64,000 nucleotides of DNA from Paenibacillus sp. PL91 (GTDB taxonomy: Bacteria > Bacillota > Bacilli > Paenibacillales > Paenibacillaceae), in assembly GCF_012935325.2 (NCBI RefSeq), contig NZ_JABBYG020000002.1, forward strand, positions 659,358 to 723,357. The letters run 5' to 3'. A program made the translations under genes and the position numbers. Shown in pieces: positions 43,305 to 52,538 of this stretch. The notes under the pieces are model-generated. The model searched no databases and was not told the origin of the DNA. It saw only the letters and a program-made list of their open reading frames with translations. Positions within the stretch are counted from its first letter, which is position 1. Every line of letters starts with the position of its first letter.

Positions 43305-44534
43305 CTACCGGTTTGCCTTGCTCTGCCGGTCCGAAGGCAGCAAAATGGTGAGCATTCCGAGCAGTGGCAAATACGAAGTGCAGCGAATAACAAATTCGAT
43401 GCCCATGGAATCCGCCAAGTTGCCGAGGATAGCCGAGCCGATGCCGCCAAGTCCAAACGCCATTCCGAAGAACACGCCTGATACGAGTCCAACTCTGCCT
43501 GGCAGCAGCTCATTCGCGTAAACCAATATAACAGAAAACGCCGAGGCTAATATAAGTCCGGCAAAAAAGATCAAAATGACGGAAAAAGTTAAATTCGCGT
43601 AAGGGAGCAGCAAAGCAAACGGAGCCGTGCCCAATATGGAAAACCAAATCAAGCTGCGACGGCTAAACTTATCCGCAAGCACGCCTCCAAGCAGCAAACC
43701 GATTACATTTGCAGCTAAAAAGACGAACAGCACCATTTGCGCTTGGCTGACCGACAATCCAAAATGATCGATCGCGTAAAAGGAATAATAGCTGCTGATC
43801 GCAGCGATATAGACGTTTTTGGAAAAAACAAGAATCATCAAAATCGTTAATGCAAATACGACCTTGCCTGTGGACACGTTCATCCTAGAGGCAGGCTTTG
43901 CTGCTTGCTTCGCACCCTTGGCAGGAGAAAGGGCAAGCTGCGTTCCGTACCATTTGGCCACATAATATTGAATGACGATTCCGATCGTAACGAAAAGCAC
44001 AAACCAGATGACCCCTCGCTGGCCCGTATGTACGAAAAGCAAAGCAGTCATAATTGGGGCAAGCGATTGTCCGATATTGCCGCCAAATTGAAAAATAGAC
44101 TGGCCCGTTCCCTTTTTCGCTCCTGCCGCTAAATAGGAAACGCGCGCGGATGCCGGATGGAAGACGGCCGAGCCGATTCCAATAAGCATGACGGCAGCCA
44201 TGACCATCCAAAAATGCGACGCATAGGAAAGGGCAGCGACTCCGCCCAGCGTGAACAGCATGCCGATCGGCAGCAGCATCGGCCTCGGATGCGTATCGGA
44301 CAAAATGCCAATGACAGGCTGAAGCACCGCTGCCGTTAAATTAATCATCAGCGAGATCAATCCGATCTGCGCGAAGCTAAGGGAAAGAGAATCCTTCAAA
44401 ATAGGAAATAAGGCCGGTACGACGGATTGAATCGTATCATTAATTAAATGCACGAAGCTGATGGCAAACAATAACGGATATAGTGTTTTTAAAACGTTAG
44501 GCGATGCGGCGATAGTTGCTTGGTTGGTGGACAT
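43305..44534 (-). CDS. MFS exporter, fosmidomycin-resistance (Fsr) type
   Basis: 409 residues from the ATG at 44534, which follows AAGGAG. Twelve membrane spans. The first loop motif SFVHLINDTIQSVVPALFPI, then FAQIGLISLMINLTAAVLQP, and GILSDTHPRPMLLPIGM are typical of the Fsr/YnfM-type exporters; FHPASARVSYLAAGAKKGTG is also characteristic. Such proteins export antibiotics or metabolites by proton antiport. The divergent GntR regulator with shared operators suggests ligand-inducible expression. Confidence 0.88.
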   Translation of the reverse strand: MSTNQATIAASPNVLKTLYPLLFAISFVHLINDTIQSVVPALFPILKDSLSLSFAQIGLISLMINLTAAVLQPVIGILSDTHPRPMLLPIGMLFTLGGVAALSYASHFWMVMAAVMLIGIGSAVFHPASARVSYLAAGAKKGTGQSIFQFGGNIGQSLAPIMTALLFVHTGQRGVIWFVLFVTIGIVIQYYVAKWYGTQLALSPAKGAKQAAKPASRMNVSTGKVVFALTILMILVFSKNVYIAAISSYYSFYAIDHFGLSVSQAQMVLFVFLAANVIGLLLGGVLADKFSRRSLIWFSILGTAPFALLLPYANLTFSVILIFFAGLILASAFSVILVYANELLPGRVGLVSGVFFGMAFGLGGIGSAILGNLADSMGIEFVIRCTSYLPLLGMLTILLPSDRQSKANR

Positions 44535-44559
44535 GTAGGTTTCTCCTTTATCTATTTTG

Positions 44560-44579
44560 ATATGCGATATATTGCATAT
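44560..44579. promoter_or_regulatory. Operator 1 in the MFS/GntR divergent promoter
   Basis: ATATGCGATATATTGCATAT is an inverted repeat (ATATGC-N8-GCATAT) and contains the 13-mer TATGCGATATATT that recurs at 44649-44661. It lies 26 bp upstream of the MFS start. Likely binding site of the divergent GntR protein. Confidence 0.6.
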
Positions 44580-44648
44580 TATATTTCCTGGAAAGGTTAA
44601 AAGCAATATTTTCATTTCCTTCATCGGTCGTTTGCGTCAATCGCTTAT

Positions 44649-44661
44649 TATGCGATATATT
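44649..44661. promoter_or_regulatory. Operator 2 in the MFS/GntR divergent promoter
   Basis: Second copy of TATGCGATATATT, 88 bp from the first, followed by ATATATTGG. It lies 60 bp upstream of the regulator's TTG start. Confidence 0.5.
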
Positions 44662-44721
44662 ATATATTGGTATCAATCAAACCAGACAATCATGCAAGAA
44701 ATGAATAAAGGAGAGCTTTCG

Positions 44722-45387
44722 TTGCCTATCCCAAACGATTATTCAACGCCGGTTAGACTATCCGCCAAAGAGCGTACATTGACTCAGCTTCAAAAATGGA
44801 TTGTCGAAGGCACGCTCCAGCCTGGAGAGAAGCTCGTTGATTCAGAGCTTGCCGAGGCGCTTGGCGTAAGCCGCACCCCGATTAGAGAAGCATTCCAATT
44901 GCTTGAGGTTCAAGGGCTCATTCAGACCTTTCCGGGAAAAGAAACAAGAGTGACAACGCTTGAGAAGGACGATATCGTCAAGCTTTACGGACCGCTGACT
45001 GCCCTACATGCGCTGGCGGCCGAGCTCGCTGTAGCCAACATTCAGCAGGAGAACATCGAGGAGCTGCGCGCGATCAACGCGTCATTCAGTGAATGCTTTG
45101 ACAAAGAGCAGTATTATCAAGCGATGGAGTTTGATGAGAAGTTTCATGATACGATTTTACAAATCGCGAATAACCCGTATATTCTCACCTTCAGCTCCTC
45201 CCTCCAAATGCATATCAGAAGGTATAAATACATTTTTATCAAACGCCCGAATTGGGAGTCGCAGGCCGCCGCCAAAGACCATGAGGCGATCATTCAAGCA
45301 TTGGAATCACGCGATGTTGAAGCTGCTGCTAGCTTAATGAAGCATAATTTACTTCGGCCACTAAAAAATCTGGATGCCATGCTTTAA
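44722..45387 (+). CDS. GntR family (FCD domain) transcriptional regulator
   Basis: 221 residues if translation starts at the TTG (44722) preceded by AAAGGAGAG; longer in-frame starts upstream would cover the operator. N-terminal winged helix: LTQLQKWIVEGTLQPGEKLV, then ELAEALGVSRTPIREAFQLL. The all-helical FCD ligand domain follows, with FDEKFHDTILQIANNPYI and a His near DHEAIIQALESRD that could bind a metal. It is divergent from the MFS gene and probably controls it. Confidence 0.88.
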   Translation: MPIPNDYSTPVRLSAKERTLTQLQKWIVEGTLQPGEKLVDSELAEALGVSRTPIREAFQLLEVQGLIQTFPGKETRVTTLEKDDIVKLYGPLTALHALAAELAVANIQQENIEELRAINASFSECFDKEQYYQAMEFDEKFHDTILQIANNPYILTFSSSLQMHIRRYKYIFIKRPNWESQAAAKDHEAIIQALESRDVEAAASLMKHNLLRPLKNLDAML

Positions 45388-45420
45388 GCAGCCAGAACAA
45401 TCCAGACCTTGTTCAACAAC

Positions 45421-45468
45421 AAAAAAAGTGATCATGCCGCCTCTAGTTGCGCATCATCACTTTTTTTT
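45421..45468. terminator. Bidirectional rho-independent terminator
   Basis: AAAAAAAGTGAT (45421-45432) pairs with ATCACTTTTTTT (from 45456), with further pairing of the inner bases and homopolymer runs on both sides. It sits between the convergent GntR and uroporphyrinogen synthase genes. Confidence 0.92.
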
Positions 45469-45511
45469 GTTATCTATCACTATGGTAAGACGTCTGGCTT
45501 CTTGTAATTTC

Positions 45512-46342
45512 CTAGGCTTCTTTGCCCTCGATAAGCTCGTAATAGCGGCCGATTTCAATAATTAAAGCGCCCATTCTCTCCAGCTCCGGTACAACAATTC
45601 GCTTTACCCCGTGCCCCTTGAGCGCCTCCTCCGTTACTTTACCTACGGCAGCAGCAACAATCTTTCCTTCAAACGCTTCTAATAGAGACGCCTTGCGCTC
45701 CGTTTCGATCGCATACTTGAATAAATAATGCACCTGAACGGCAGTTGTGAAGCAAATCGTATCCAGCGAGCCCTCGGCCAGCTCAGTCATAAGTGTCTCT
45801 AATGTAGCTGGATCAGGTGGAACATGTTTATACGGCAGCACGCTCTCTACCTGAAGGGCGCCTTTGGATTGTAGAAAGGACACCAGCTCCGGCGCTGGCT
45901 CGCCATGCAGCTGAATCCAAACACGCTGCCCTTCAAAATCATAAGCAGACAGGTTGTCCATAAGTCCCTGCATCGTCCCGTCATCATCGCTGACAACCGC
46001 CTTTAGGCCTGACCGCTTGAGAAACGCAGACGTTTTGTAGCCTCTCGTTGCAATTTTCGACTGTGTCATACGTTCCAGAACAGCCTGTCCAATATCCAGC
46101 TTATGGGCAGCAGCGATCAAGCTTTCCGATCCCATCCCCGTCGTCAAAATCAACCAGTCGGTGCCCTGCTCAGCGAATTTACGCAGCGGCTCCGCAAGCA
46201 GATCCTCATCAAACATCGTTAAACCCTGCAGCGAGCGAATGATCGGAATGCCGCCTTGCTTCTCAACAATTAAGCTCATCTCATCGGTTTTGCGAGATCC
46301 GGCTATGACGATTCGTTTATTTTTCAAAGCGTTTATGCTCAT
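45512..46342 (-). CDS. Uroporphyrinogen-III synthase (HemD family), stand-alone
   Basis: 276 residues with the HemD double-domain pattern: LKNKRIVIAGSRKTDEMSLI, LILTTGMGSESLIAAAHKL, YDFEGQRVWIQLHGEPAPEL, VLPYKHVPPDP, and the late DTICFTTAVQVHYLFKYAIE and VAAAVGKVTEEALKGHGV. By family it cyclises hydroxymethylbilane to uroporphyrinogen III for haem, sirohaem and cobalamin. No other tetrapyrrole gene is near, so this may be a second copy apart from a hem operon. The ribosome-binding site is weak. Confidence 0.82.
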   Translation of the reverse strand: MSINALKNKRIVIAGSRKTDEMSLIVEKQGGIPIIRSLQGLTMFDEDLLAEPLRKFAEQGTDWLILTTGMGSESLIAAAHKLDIGQAVLERMTQSKIATRGYKTSAFLKRSGLKAVVSDDDGTMQGLMDNLSAYDFEGQRVWIQLHGEPAPELVSFLQSKGALQVESVLPYKHVPPDPATLETLMTELAEGSLDTICFTTAVQVHYLFKYAIETERKASLLEAFEGKIVAAAVGKVTEEALKGHGVKRIVVPELERMGALIIEIGRYYELIEGKEA

Positions 46343-46437
46343 ATTCTATCTGCCACCGTACTTTCGGTTAATTTGCCTAAGTCGACGTCATTATACCAGA
46401 GAAAGGATATACACGCATCCCTTACGACAAATAAATA

Positions 46438-47517
46438 TTAGGCATTTTCCCATAGCTGCTTAAAGAATAGCTCATAGACTTTGCAAAATACGATTTTCAA
46501 AATCATATAAACCGGAATGATCAGCAGTATGCCTAAAATCCCCGCTATATCTCCGCCAACGAGCACCAATATAATCGTCGTCATTGGATGGATATCCAGC
46601 TGCTTGCCAAAAACGTATGGCGCAACCAAATTGTCTTGGATTTGCTGAGCGATCGTAATGATGACAATCGACCAGAGGGCAATGGACGGCGCTTCAATAA
46701 ATCCGATAATGACGATAGGCACCGACGAAAGGAATGATCCGATAAACGGGATAAAATTCAAAATAACCGCCACAACGGTAAGCAAAAGCGCGTAAGGCAA
46801 ATCGATAATGAGAAAGCCGGCATACATCAATACGCCAAGCGCCAAATTTACGATGACACGCCCGACGATAAAGCTGCTAAGCATATGATCAATCTCAGCC
46901 ATGACCTCCGTTCCATCTCGTCGGAATCGCTTCGGTATGAAGCTGACGATTTTTTCGCCGAACTTCCCGCCTTCCTTGAGCATATAAAACAGCAGAATCG
47001 GAAACGTAATAAGCACGATTGCAAAATTGGAGAAAAAGGTAAGCATTCCAGACAAATAATCGGTCAGCAACGTAAAGCCTTTGTTCAAATAATCCGTCAG
47101 CTTGGAGAGCAAATTGGAGTCCTGCGGCAAAAAAGACGATAAAAAGCCGTTATGCTCAAGCTCTTCCACCTGCTCGCTTAGCGTTGTGAACAGCGTAGGG
47201 GCATTTTCGACCAAATTAAGCAACTGGGTTCTTAACGAAGGCCAAACGACGATGCTAAAGCCAACCATGATGACGGCGATCGCCAAATAAATAAGTAAAA
47301 TGGCAAAGGTTCGATTCACCTTGCGGTTCTCCATCACATTAACGAGCGGACGGAGCAAGTAATAGAAAAAGCCTGCAAGCATGAGCGGAACGATAATCAT
47401 ACTGAATAACGACAGAATGGGCTTAAAAATAAAATCGACCTTCGATCCCAAATAAATGATGATCAGCACCAAAATGATCGTGAAGCACCATCTGATAAAG
47501 CGGTTATGCTTGGCCAT
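46438..47517 (-). CDS. AI-2E family transporter (membrane protein)
   Basis: 359 residues from the ATG at 47517 (GAAGGTG upstream). Eight or so membrane spans, with the family pattern LLRPLVNVMENRKVNRTFAI, a long amphipathic middle (about 100-160), and the C-terminal ILNFIPFIGSFLSSVPIVII and QQIQDNLVAPYVFGKQLDIH, then PMTTIILVLVGGDIAGILGI. The family includes TqsA exporters and Na+/H+ antiporter-like proteins; this member's substrate cannot be decided. It stands alone. Confidence 0.88.
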   Translation of the reverse strand: MAKHNRFIRWCFTIILVLIIIYLGSKVDFIFKPILSLFSMIIVPLMLAGFFYYLLRPLVNVMENRKVNRTFAILLIYLAIAVIMVGFSIVVWPSLRTQLLNLVENAPTLFTTLSEQVEELEHNGFLSSFLPQDSNLLSKLTDYLNKGFTLLTDYLSGMLTFFSNFAIVLITFPILLFYMLKEGGKFGEKIVSFIPKRFRRDGTEVMAEIDHMLSSFIVGRVIVNLALGVLMYAGFLIIDLPYALLLTVVAVILNFIPFIGSFLSSVPIVIIGFIEAPSIALWSIVIITIAQQIQDNLVAPYVFGKQLDIHPMTTIILVLVGGDIAGILGILLIIPVYMILKIVFCKVYELFFKQLWENA

Positions 47518-47650
47518 GCGTTCACCTTCTTCTCTTTTTAGATGAGATAATAAGCCAAGCGGCACAAAAAAACAGAAAGCTCATAGCTGCCGGTTGCTCC
47601 CAAAATAGGTTACTACCTTTTACCCGAACCTCTGCCTTGTGAAACGTAAA

Positions 47651-47692
47651 AAAAGAACGCAGCAAGAGCAATAAGCCCTCTGCTGCGTTCTT
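47651..47692 (-). terminator. Rho-independent terminator after the siderophore uptake operon
   Basis: Stem AAGAACGCAGC (47653-47663) with GCTGCGTTCTT (47682-47692), then a T-run on the minus strand. It follows the binding-protein gene by 18 bp. Confidence 0.88.
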
Positions 47693-47709
47693 CCTTTCCA
47701 GTTATTCGT

Positions 47710-48672
47710 TTACTTTGCAAACAGCTTCTCCGCGTCATCGAGCGCCATGCTGTGGCCGATGGAGGAGTAATCCAGCCATTTCTGACCATCCAATACATAC
47801 ACATGCTTATTTTTGACCGCTTTTAAATTTTGCCATACGATATTTTTTTCAAGCTCTTCGAATTTCGCTTTCGCTTCACTGCCCTTGCTAATAATGACGA
47901 AGATCGCATCTGCGTCAAAGTCCGGAAGCACCTCTTGAGAAATAACCGCAAATGGCTCATCTACGATTTTTTCAACGCCTGTCGCAGGCTTGAGTCCAAG
48001 ATCCTCAAACATAATCGGGCCCACCGGACGCGCCATTCCCATAACCCGAAGCTCCTTCGCTGTCATGCGGATTGCCATTACTTTAGCGTCTTGGCCGAGC
48101 TTAGCATTAACTAACTCCTTTACGCGCTCCGCCTTCGTCTCGTAATCCTTAATAAATGCTTCCGCTTCCTTCTCCTTGCCTACATGCTGTGCAATTAGGT
48201 TCAGATGGTCGCGCCAAGTGCCTTGATCCATATCAATACTTATCGTAGGAGCGATCTTCTCGAACTTTGCGAGGTCCTTGCCAGAGAGCTTTTCATCGAT
48301 ATAGATGGCATCCGGCTTCTGCGCCAATACGGCTTCCATATCTGGATCGGCTACGACGCCAAACTTCGCAGCGCCTTTCAAACGGTCTGCTACATGCGGC
48401 AGAAAGTCTTTTACATCCCCGCCGACAACCGAGCCTACAGGCGTTATGCCGAGTGCGAGCAAGTTATTCGTAAAATGTATCGACATCGAAGCAATTTTAC
48501 CATTTGGATCATGCGTCTTAACATCTTCCGAAGATTCTGGCGCCTCGGTCGCCTCGTTTGACGGCGCGTTTGTGCCCTCAGCACCATTATTAGGAGCAGA
48601 AGACTGTCCGCAAGCGGCCAGCAGCACCACAAGCATTAGTAAAACAACGGTTGTCATTATTCTTTTCATCAT
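47710..48672 (-). CDS. Iron-siderophore ABC transporter binding lipoprotein
   Basis: 320 residues from the ATG at 48672 (GGAGGAA upstream). The lipoprotein signal MMKRIMTTVVLLMLVVLLAA is followed by CGQSS, then a Ser/Asn/Glu-rich linker and the two-lobed binding fold: NNLLALGITPVGSVVGGDVK, KPDAIYIDEKLSG, and the C-terminal VYVLDGQKWLDYSSIGHSMA. It captures a ferric siderophore for the two FecCD permeases encoded just upstream. Unusually, it is the last gene of the operon. No ATPase gene is present here. Confidence 0.9.
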   Translation of the reverse strand: MMKRIMTTVVLLMLVVLLAACGQSSAPNNGAEGTNAPSNEATEAPESSEDVKTHDPNGKIASMSIHFTNNLLALGITPVGSVVGGDVKDFLPHVADRLKGAAKFGVVADPDMEAVLAQKPDAIYIDEKLSGKDLAKFEKIAPTISIDMDQGTWRDHLNLIAQHVGKEKEAEAFIKDYETKAERVKELVNAKLGQDAKVMAIRMTAKELRVMGMARPVGPIMFEDLGLKPATGVEKIVDEPFAVISQEVLPDFDADAIFVIISKGSEAKAKFEELEKNIVWQNLKAVKNKHVYVLDGQKWLDYSSIGHSMALDDAEKLFAK

Positions 48673-48673
48673 G

Positions 48674-49711
48674 TTAGCGATTCCTCCGTGAGTTAGGTTT
48701 TGAATGCAAAAGCAAATATAGAAAATACGGACCTCCAATCGCCGCAACGACGACCCCAGCTGGTATCGCATTTGGCTGAAAAATAGAGCGGCCTACCGTG
48801 TCCGCGCTAACCAAGATGAGCAGGCCAACGAGTGCGGCTATCGGTAAAAAATGGCGATGCTGCGGCCCTGCAAGCCGCCTTGCAATATGAGGGGCGATAA
48901 GCCCGATAAAGCCAATGCCGCCAGCCATTGACACGCTTGCGCAGGATAAAGCCACCGCTAAGCCAAGCATAAGCAAACGATTTCGCGTTACATAGCTGCC
49001 TACGCTGGAAGCTGTCTCATCGCCAAGGGCGAATAAATCAAGCGACCGCGAGCGGAAATAAATGATCGGAACGATCAAAACGATCCACGGCAGAAGCGCC
49101 CATACATTTATCCAATCCCTTCCCCATACACTTCCAGCAAGCCAGCGGGCGGCGAAGGAGTAAGTATCCTCGTCCAGCCTCAAGGATAAGAATAGCGTGA
49201 GGGCGCTAACGCCTGCTTCAATAGCGATGCCGACTAGTATTAATCGAATCGGAATGATCCCTTTATATCGATCGTAGGCTAGCAAAATAATAATAATCGA
49301 AATAACGACGCCGCCAGCAAAGGTGAATATCGGGATTAGCAAGGCAGCCGGCCCTTCCATCGTGCGAAAAAAGGATACGAATAGAATTAACCCAAAAGCT
49401 GCACCCGCATGAATACCAAGTATGCCTGGGTCCGCTAACGAATTGCGTGATACGCCCTGCATAACAGCCCCTGAGATGCCAAGCCCAATACCAGCTAGTA
49501 TCGTAATGACAATGCGAGGCAGCCGGTAATCGAATAAAATAAGCTGTTCGTCTGACGTGCCGCCGCCAAGCAGCGTTCGCCAGATCGAGGCCGGTGATAA
49601 CCGAATGGTTCCCGTATTCAAGCTCACGATGACGACAGCTATTGCGATCGCAAGCAAAATAACGCCTACTGCGATCGCTCTGGCTGATCTTTTTTGCTCC
49701 AAGCTTGCCAT
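48674..49711 (-). CDS. FecCD-type siderophore permease
   Basis: 345 residues, about nine or ten membrane spans. The family motifs YRLPRIVITILAGIGLGISG, then AVMQGVSRNSLADPGILGIH (about 90-110) and GGIGFIGLIAPHIARRLAGP (about 270) are clear. It starts at the ATG 49711, whose GGGAG overlaps the end of the upstream permease, so the two are coupled. It forms the heterodimeric channel with that protein. Confidence 0.93.
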   Translation of the reverse strand: MASLEQKRSARAIAVGVILLAIAIAVVIVSLNTGTIRLSPASIWRTLLGGGTSDEQLILFDYRLPRIVITILAGIGLGISGAVMQGVSRNSLADPGILGIHAGAAFGLILFVSFFRTMEGPAALLIPIFTFAGGVVISIIIILLAYDRYKGIIPIRLILVGIAIEAGVSALTLFLSLRLDEDTYSFAARWLAGSVWGRDWINVWALLPWIVLIVPIIYFRSRSLDLFALGDETASSVGSYVTRNRLLMLGLAVALSCASVSMAGGIGFIGLIAPHIARRLAGPQHRHFLPIAALVGLLILVSADTVGRSIFQPNAIPAGVVVAAIGGPYFLYLLLHSKPNSRRNR

Positions 49712-49712
49712 C

Positions 49713-50717
49713 TTACAGCTCCCGCCTTTCTTTGCGGGCCAAATACAGAAAGAAAGGCACGCCAACTAATGCAACCATTGCGCCTATTGCAAATTCACGA
49801 GGTGGATTGACCATTCGCGATGCGTAATCGGCCCATACGAGCAAAATCGCCCCAAGCAATGCGGAGAAAGGAATGATTTTACGATAATCAACGCCCATGA
49901 GCCTGCGGGCAATATGCGGCACAACTAGGCCAACAAAGCCGATTGAGCCCGCTGCCGAAACGGAAGCACCTGCTAGAATAACCGCAGCAGTCATGCCAAG
50001 AACTTTGATTGTACCCGTATGTATGCCAAGACTAGCAGCCGTCTCATCCCCAAGCGACAAAAAAGTAATGGAGCGCCCCATCGTCGTTGCCCATACAATG
50101 ACAAGGAGTACAATCGGTGCGAGCAGCTTCAAATGCTCCCACTTCACTCCCGCAACGCCGCCAGCGTACCAAAATGCGAGATCCTGGCTCAAATCATAAT
50201 AAATCGCAATTCCGCTGCTGAAGGAATGAAGGATTGCTGCTACGACAGCGCCAGCTATCGTTAGTCTAATGGACTGGAGCCCTCCTTGTGTCGCCGATCC
50301 CAGCAGTACGATTAACAGCGTGCTTAGCGCCGCACCCAAGAAGGACATCAGCATGAGCTGCGAATAAGACAAGCCCGGCATAAAAGCGAAGCAAAGCGCA
50401 ACGACGAAGGCACCTCCCGCATTCACGCCAAGAATGCCGGTATCCGCCATCGGATTGCGTGTCACGCCCTGCATAAGTGCGCCGGCAACTGCGAAGGCCA
50501 TACCGGTTACTGCCGCGCCAAGCACGCGCGGGAGCCGATATTCATGCATGATTTGATGGGCCGTCAAATCAGGATTGTATTGAAAGACCGCAGACCACGC
50601 CGTTCCAAGGCTAAGCTCCTTCGCACCACTCGATATAGCCCAAAATATAGACATCAACAGCGCTGCTAATGCCGCTGCATACCAAATCGTTGTGTTCCAT
50701 GTTTTATTCCCTGTCAT
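49713..50717 (-). CDS. FecCD-type siderophore permease
   Basis: 334 residues. Motifs: YRLPRVLGAAVTGMAFAVAG, then ALMQGVTRNPMADTGILGVN, and GSIGFVGLVVPHIARRLMGV. It is the first gene of the permease-permease-binding protein operon. A perfect Fur box lies 42 bp upstream of its start. The ribosome-binding site is weak (AGAAGCTT). Confidence 0.92.
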   Translation of the reverse strand: MTGNKTWNTTIWYAAALAALLMSIFWAISSGAKELSLGTAWSAVFQYNPDLTAHQIMHEYRLPRVLGAAVTGMAFAVAGALMQGVTRNPMADTGILGVNAGGAFVVALCFAFMPGLSYSQLMLMSFLGAALSTLLIVLLGSATQGGLQSIRLTIAGAVVAAILHSFSSGIAIYYDLSQDLAFWYAGGVAGVKWEHLKLLAPIVLLVIVWATTMGRSITFLSLGDETAASLGIHTGTIKVLGMTAAVILAGASVSAAGSIGFVGLVVPHIARRLMGVDYRKIIPFSALLGAILLVWADYASRMVNPPREFAIGAMVALVGVPFFLYLARKERREL

Positions 50718-50758
50718 AAGCTTCTAAATGAAATAGGCCTCCCTTCATTCTTTAATAT

Positions 50759-50773
50759 TGATAATCATTATCA
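50759..50773. promoter_or_regulatory. Fur box upstream of the siderophore uptake operon
   Basis: TGATAATCATTATCA is an exact match to the 7-1-7 Fur consensus TGATAATNATTATCA. It predicts repression by iron-bound Fur. Confidence 0.9.
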
Positions 50774-50865
50774 TCAACTCATTATACCTTACCCTCTCTT
50801 TGCGTACATGACATAATTCAAGATGGCTTCATGGATTATTCCAAGATCGAAGACGCTCGCGGCTG

Positions 50866-52488
50866 CTACATAGTGCCAAGCAGCCGCTCGATCTCCTCTA
50901 ATTGTTGATCAATGACATGCGGGGCATACACGATCCACTTCTCCCAATCGATAAAATACAGCTTATTGTTTTTGACAGCCGGATGCTCCATCCAATTACG
51001 ATTAGTGCGAATGAGCTGCATCACCCGCATATGGTCAGCCTCAGTCTCACATGAGATAAACAAGTAATCCGATTCAAACTCCTTCATTTCATCCGGTTTA
51101 ATCGACATCCAGTTAAAGCCAGTTCCAATAGCATGCGGAGCCTGCGCAGCGCTTATTCGCTCCGGCATCGCAAATTGCAGCGAACGATAAAAGATGTGGC
51201 CGATGTTCCGTGTGCCATAAATCCTCAGATCATTTTTGCGTGCCACGCATATCGCTACCGTTGCATCTCCGATTAATAAGCGAGCCTTCTTTCGCACCCG
51301 TTCCGCCAAACGTTCATGATTGTCCATCCATTGCTTTGCCGCCTGCTCTTTATCAACAAGCTCTGCAATTTCTTTCAAATGGGTGTAAATATCTTTGCTT
51401 ACCCAAGGAATGGGTACAATCGGGGCGATATCGTTAATATGCGCCCTCGCTTTCGAAAGAACATTGTCCTTGCAAACGATCAAATCTGGCTTCATATCGC
51501 TAAACGCTTGCCTGCTAATCTCCCATGTGTCGGTAGCATGCTTCGGCAAAGTAAGCTCCTTCGTTACGAAAGGCATAAAGCGATGCATTTGCGCTGCGCA
51601 AGGCCGAAGACCAAGCGTATATAAATGATCCGTATAAGGGGAAGAGAGGGAAATGATATTCAAACCTTGCTTTCTCGTATAAATCGTAGGCGAATAACCG
51701 CTCGTCTCTTTAAAACGACGGCTGAAATAAAATTCATCCTCATAGCCGACATCCGCTGCAATATCGTTGACTGGCTTATCAGTCATAAGGAGCATCTCTT
51801 TTGCTTTGTTCATTCGCAAATGAGTTAGATAAGACACGGGGGTTTTATCCATAGTCCGCTTAAATATTTGCGCGTAATAGGAAGGATGCAGCTGCGCTAA
51901 TTCAGCAAGCTTGTTTACCCGAATCTCTTCGCGGTAATGGCGCTGCATATATTCGAGGGTCAATCTCAGCCGGCCCTCTATTTCGTTATTTGCAACTGGC
52001 TCGGCATGACGAAGCAGCCCCTCCAGCAATTCATACAAATACTGCTGTCCGAGCAGGCGATTCCTTTGTTTAAGCTGCTGCCCATCCGACGTAAGCAAAT
52101 AAAAATAGCGCTTGAACTCTTTGCCGCTGGTCCGAAGCTTGCCTTGCAGCGGAAAGGATGTCTCGCGCAAATAGGATCTTCCTGTATCCGAGCTCTCGGT
52201 CAAACGAAACCAATCAAACGCGATCCAGTAAAGCTCGGTGCTGGAATCAGATAAGAGCTGCAAGTCCACAGTCGAGCCGAGTATTAGGACATGCAGCGAA
52301 TCACGCTCGATTCGGTTCAGTTGTCCGTCGATGCGGATGCTGCCGTCGCCCTTTGCGACGTAAAGCAAAATATGCTGGGCCAGCGGAACATTTCCGCCTG
52401 CCCAGCTCGGTGACTCCGTGCTTTTACACGCTTGCTCTATTTCAAAAATAACGTCACTTAATAATTGACCATGCTCAAGCGTGCTCAT
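50866..52488 (-). CDS. Btr-like regulator: AraC DNA-binding domain fused to a siderophore-binding-protein domain
   Basis: 540 residues; the ATG at 52488 follows GGGAGGGG. The N-terminal 160 residues are a cupin-like region. Two helix-turn-helix motifs lie at about 180-275 (VNKLAELAQLHPSYYAQIFK and KPVNDIAADVGYEDEFYFSR). A periplasmic-binding-protein domain without signal peptide fills the rest (from ISLSSPYTDHLYTLGLRPC to FIDWEKWIVYAPHVIDQQLE). B. subtilis Btr has this layout and activates siderophore uptake genes when it binds the siderophore. Here it sits next to an uptake operon and behind its own Fur box. Confidence 0.9.
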   Translation of the reverse strand: MSTLEHGQLLSDVIFEIEQACKSTESPSWAGGNVPLAQHILLYVAKGDGSIRIDGQLNRIERDSLHVLILGSTVDLQLLSDSSTELYWIAFDWFRLTESSDTGRSYLRETSFPLQGKLRTSGKEFKRYFYLLTSDGQQLKQRNRLLGQQYLYELLEGLLRHAEPVANNEIEGRLRLTLEYMQRHYREEIRVNKLAELAQLHPSYYAQIFKRTMDKTPVSYLTHLRMNKAKEMLLMTDKPVNDIAADVGYEDEFYFSRRFKETSGYSPTIYTRKQGLNIISLSSPYTDHLYTLGLRPCAAQMHRFMPFVTKELTLPKHATDTWEISRQAFSDMKPDLIVCKDNVLSKARAHINDIAPIVPIPWVSKDIYTHLKEIAELVDKEQAAKQWMDNHERLAERVRKKARLLIGDATVAICVARKNDLRIYGTRNIGHIFYRSLQFAMPERISAAQAPHAIGTGFNWMSIKPDEMKEFESDYLFISCETEADHMRVMQLIRTNRNWMEHPAVKNNKLYFIDWEKWIVYAPHVIDQQLEEIERLLGTM

Positions 52489-52538
52489 ACCAGCCGCGCC
52501 CCTCCCGGATTTTTATCGCTGCCAGCGGCAGAAATAAA

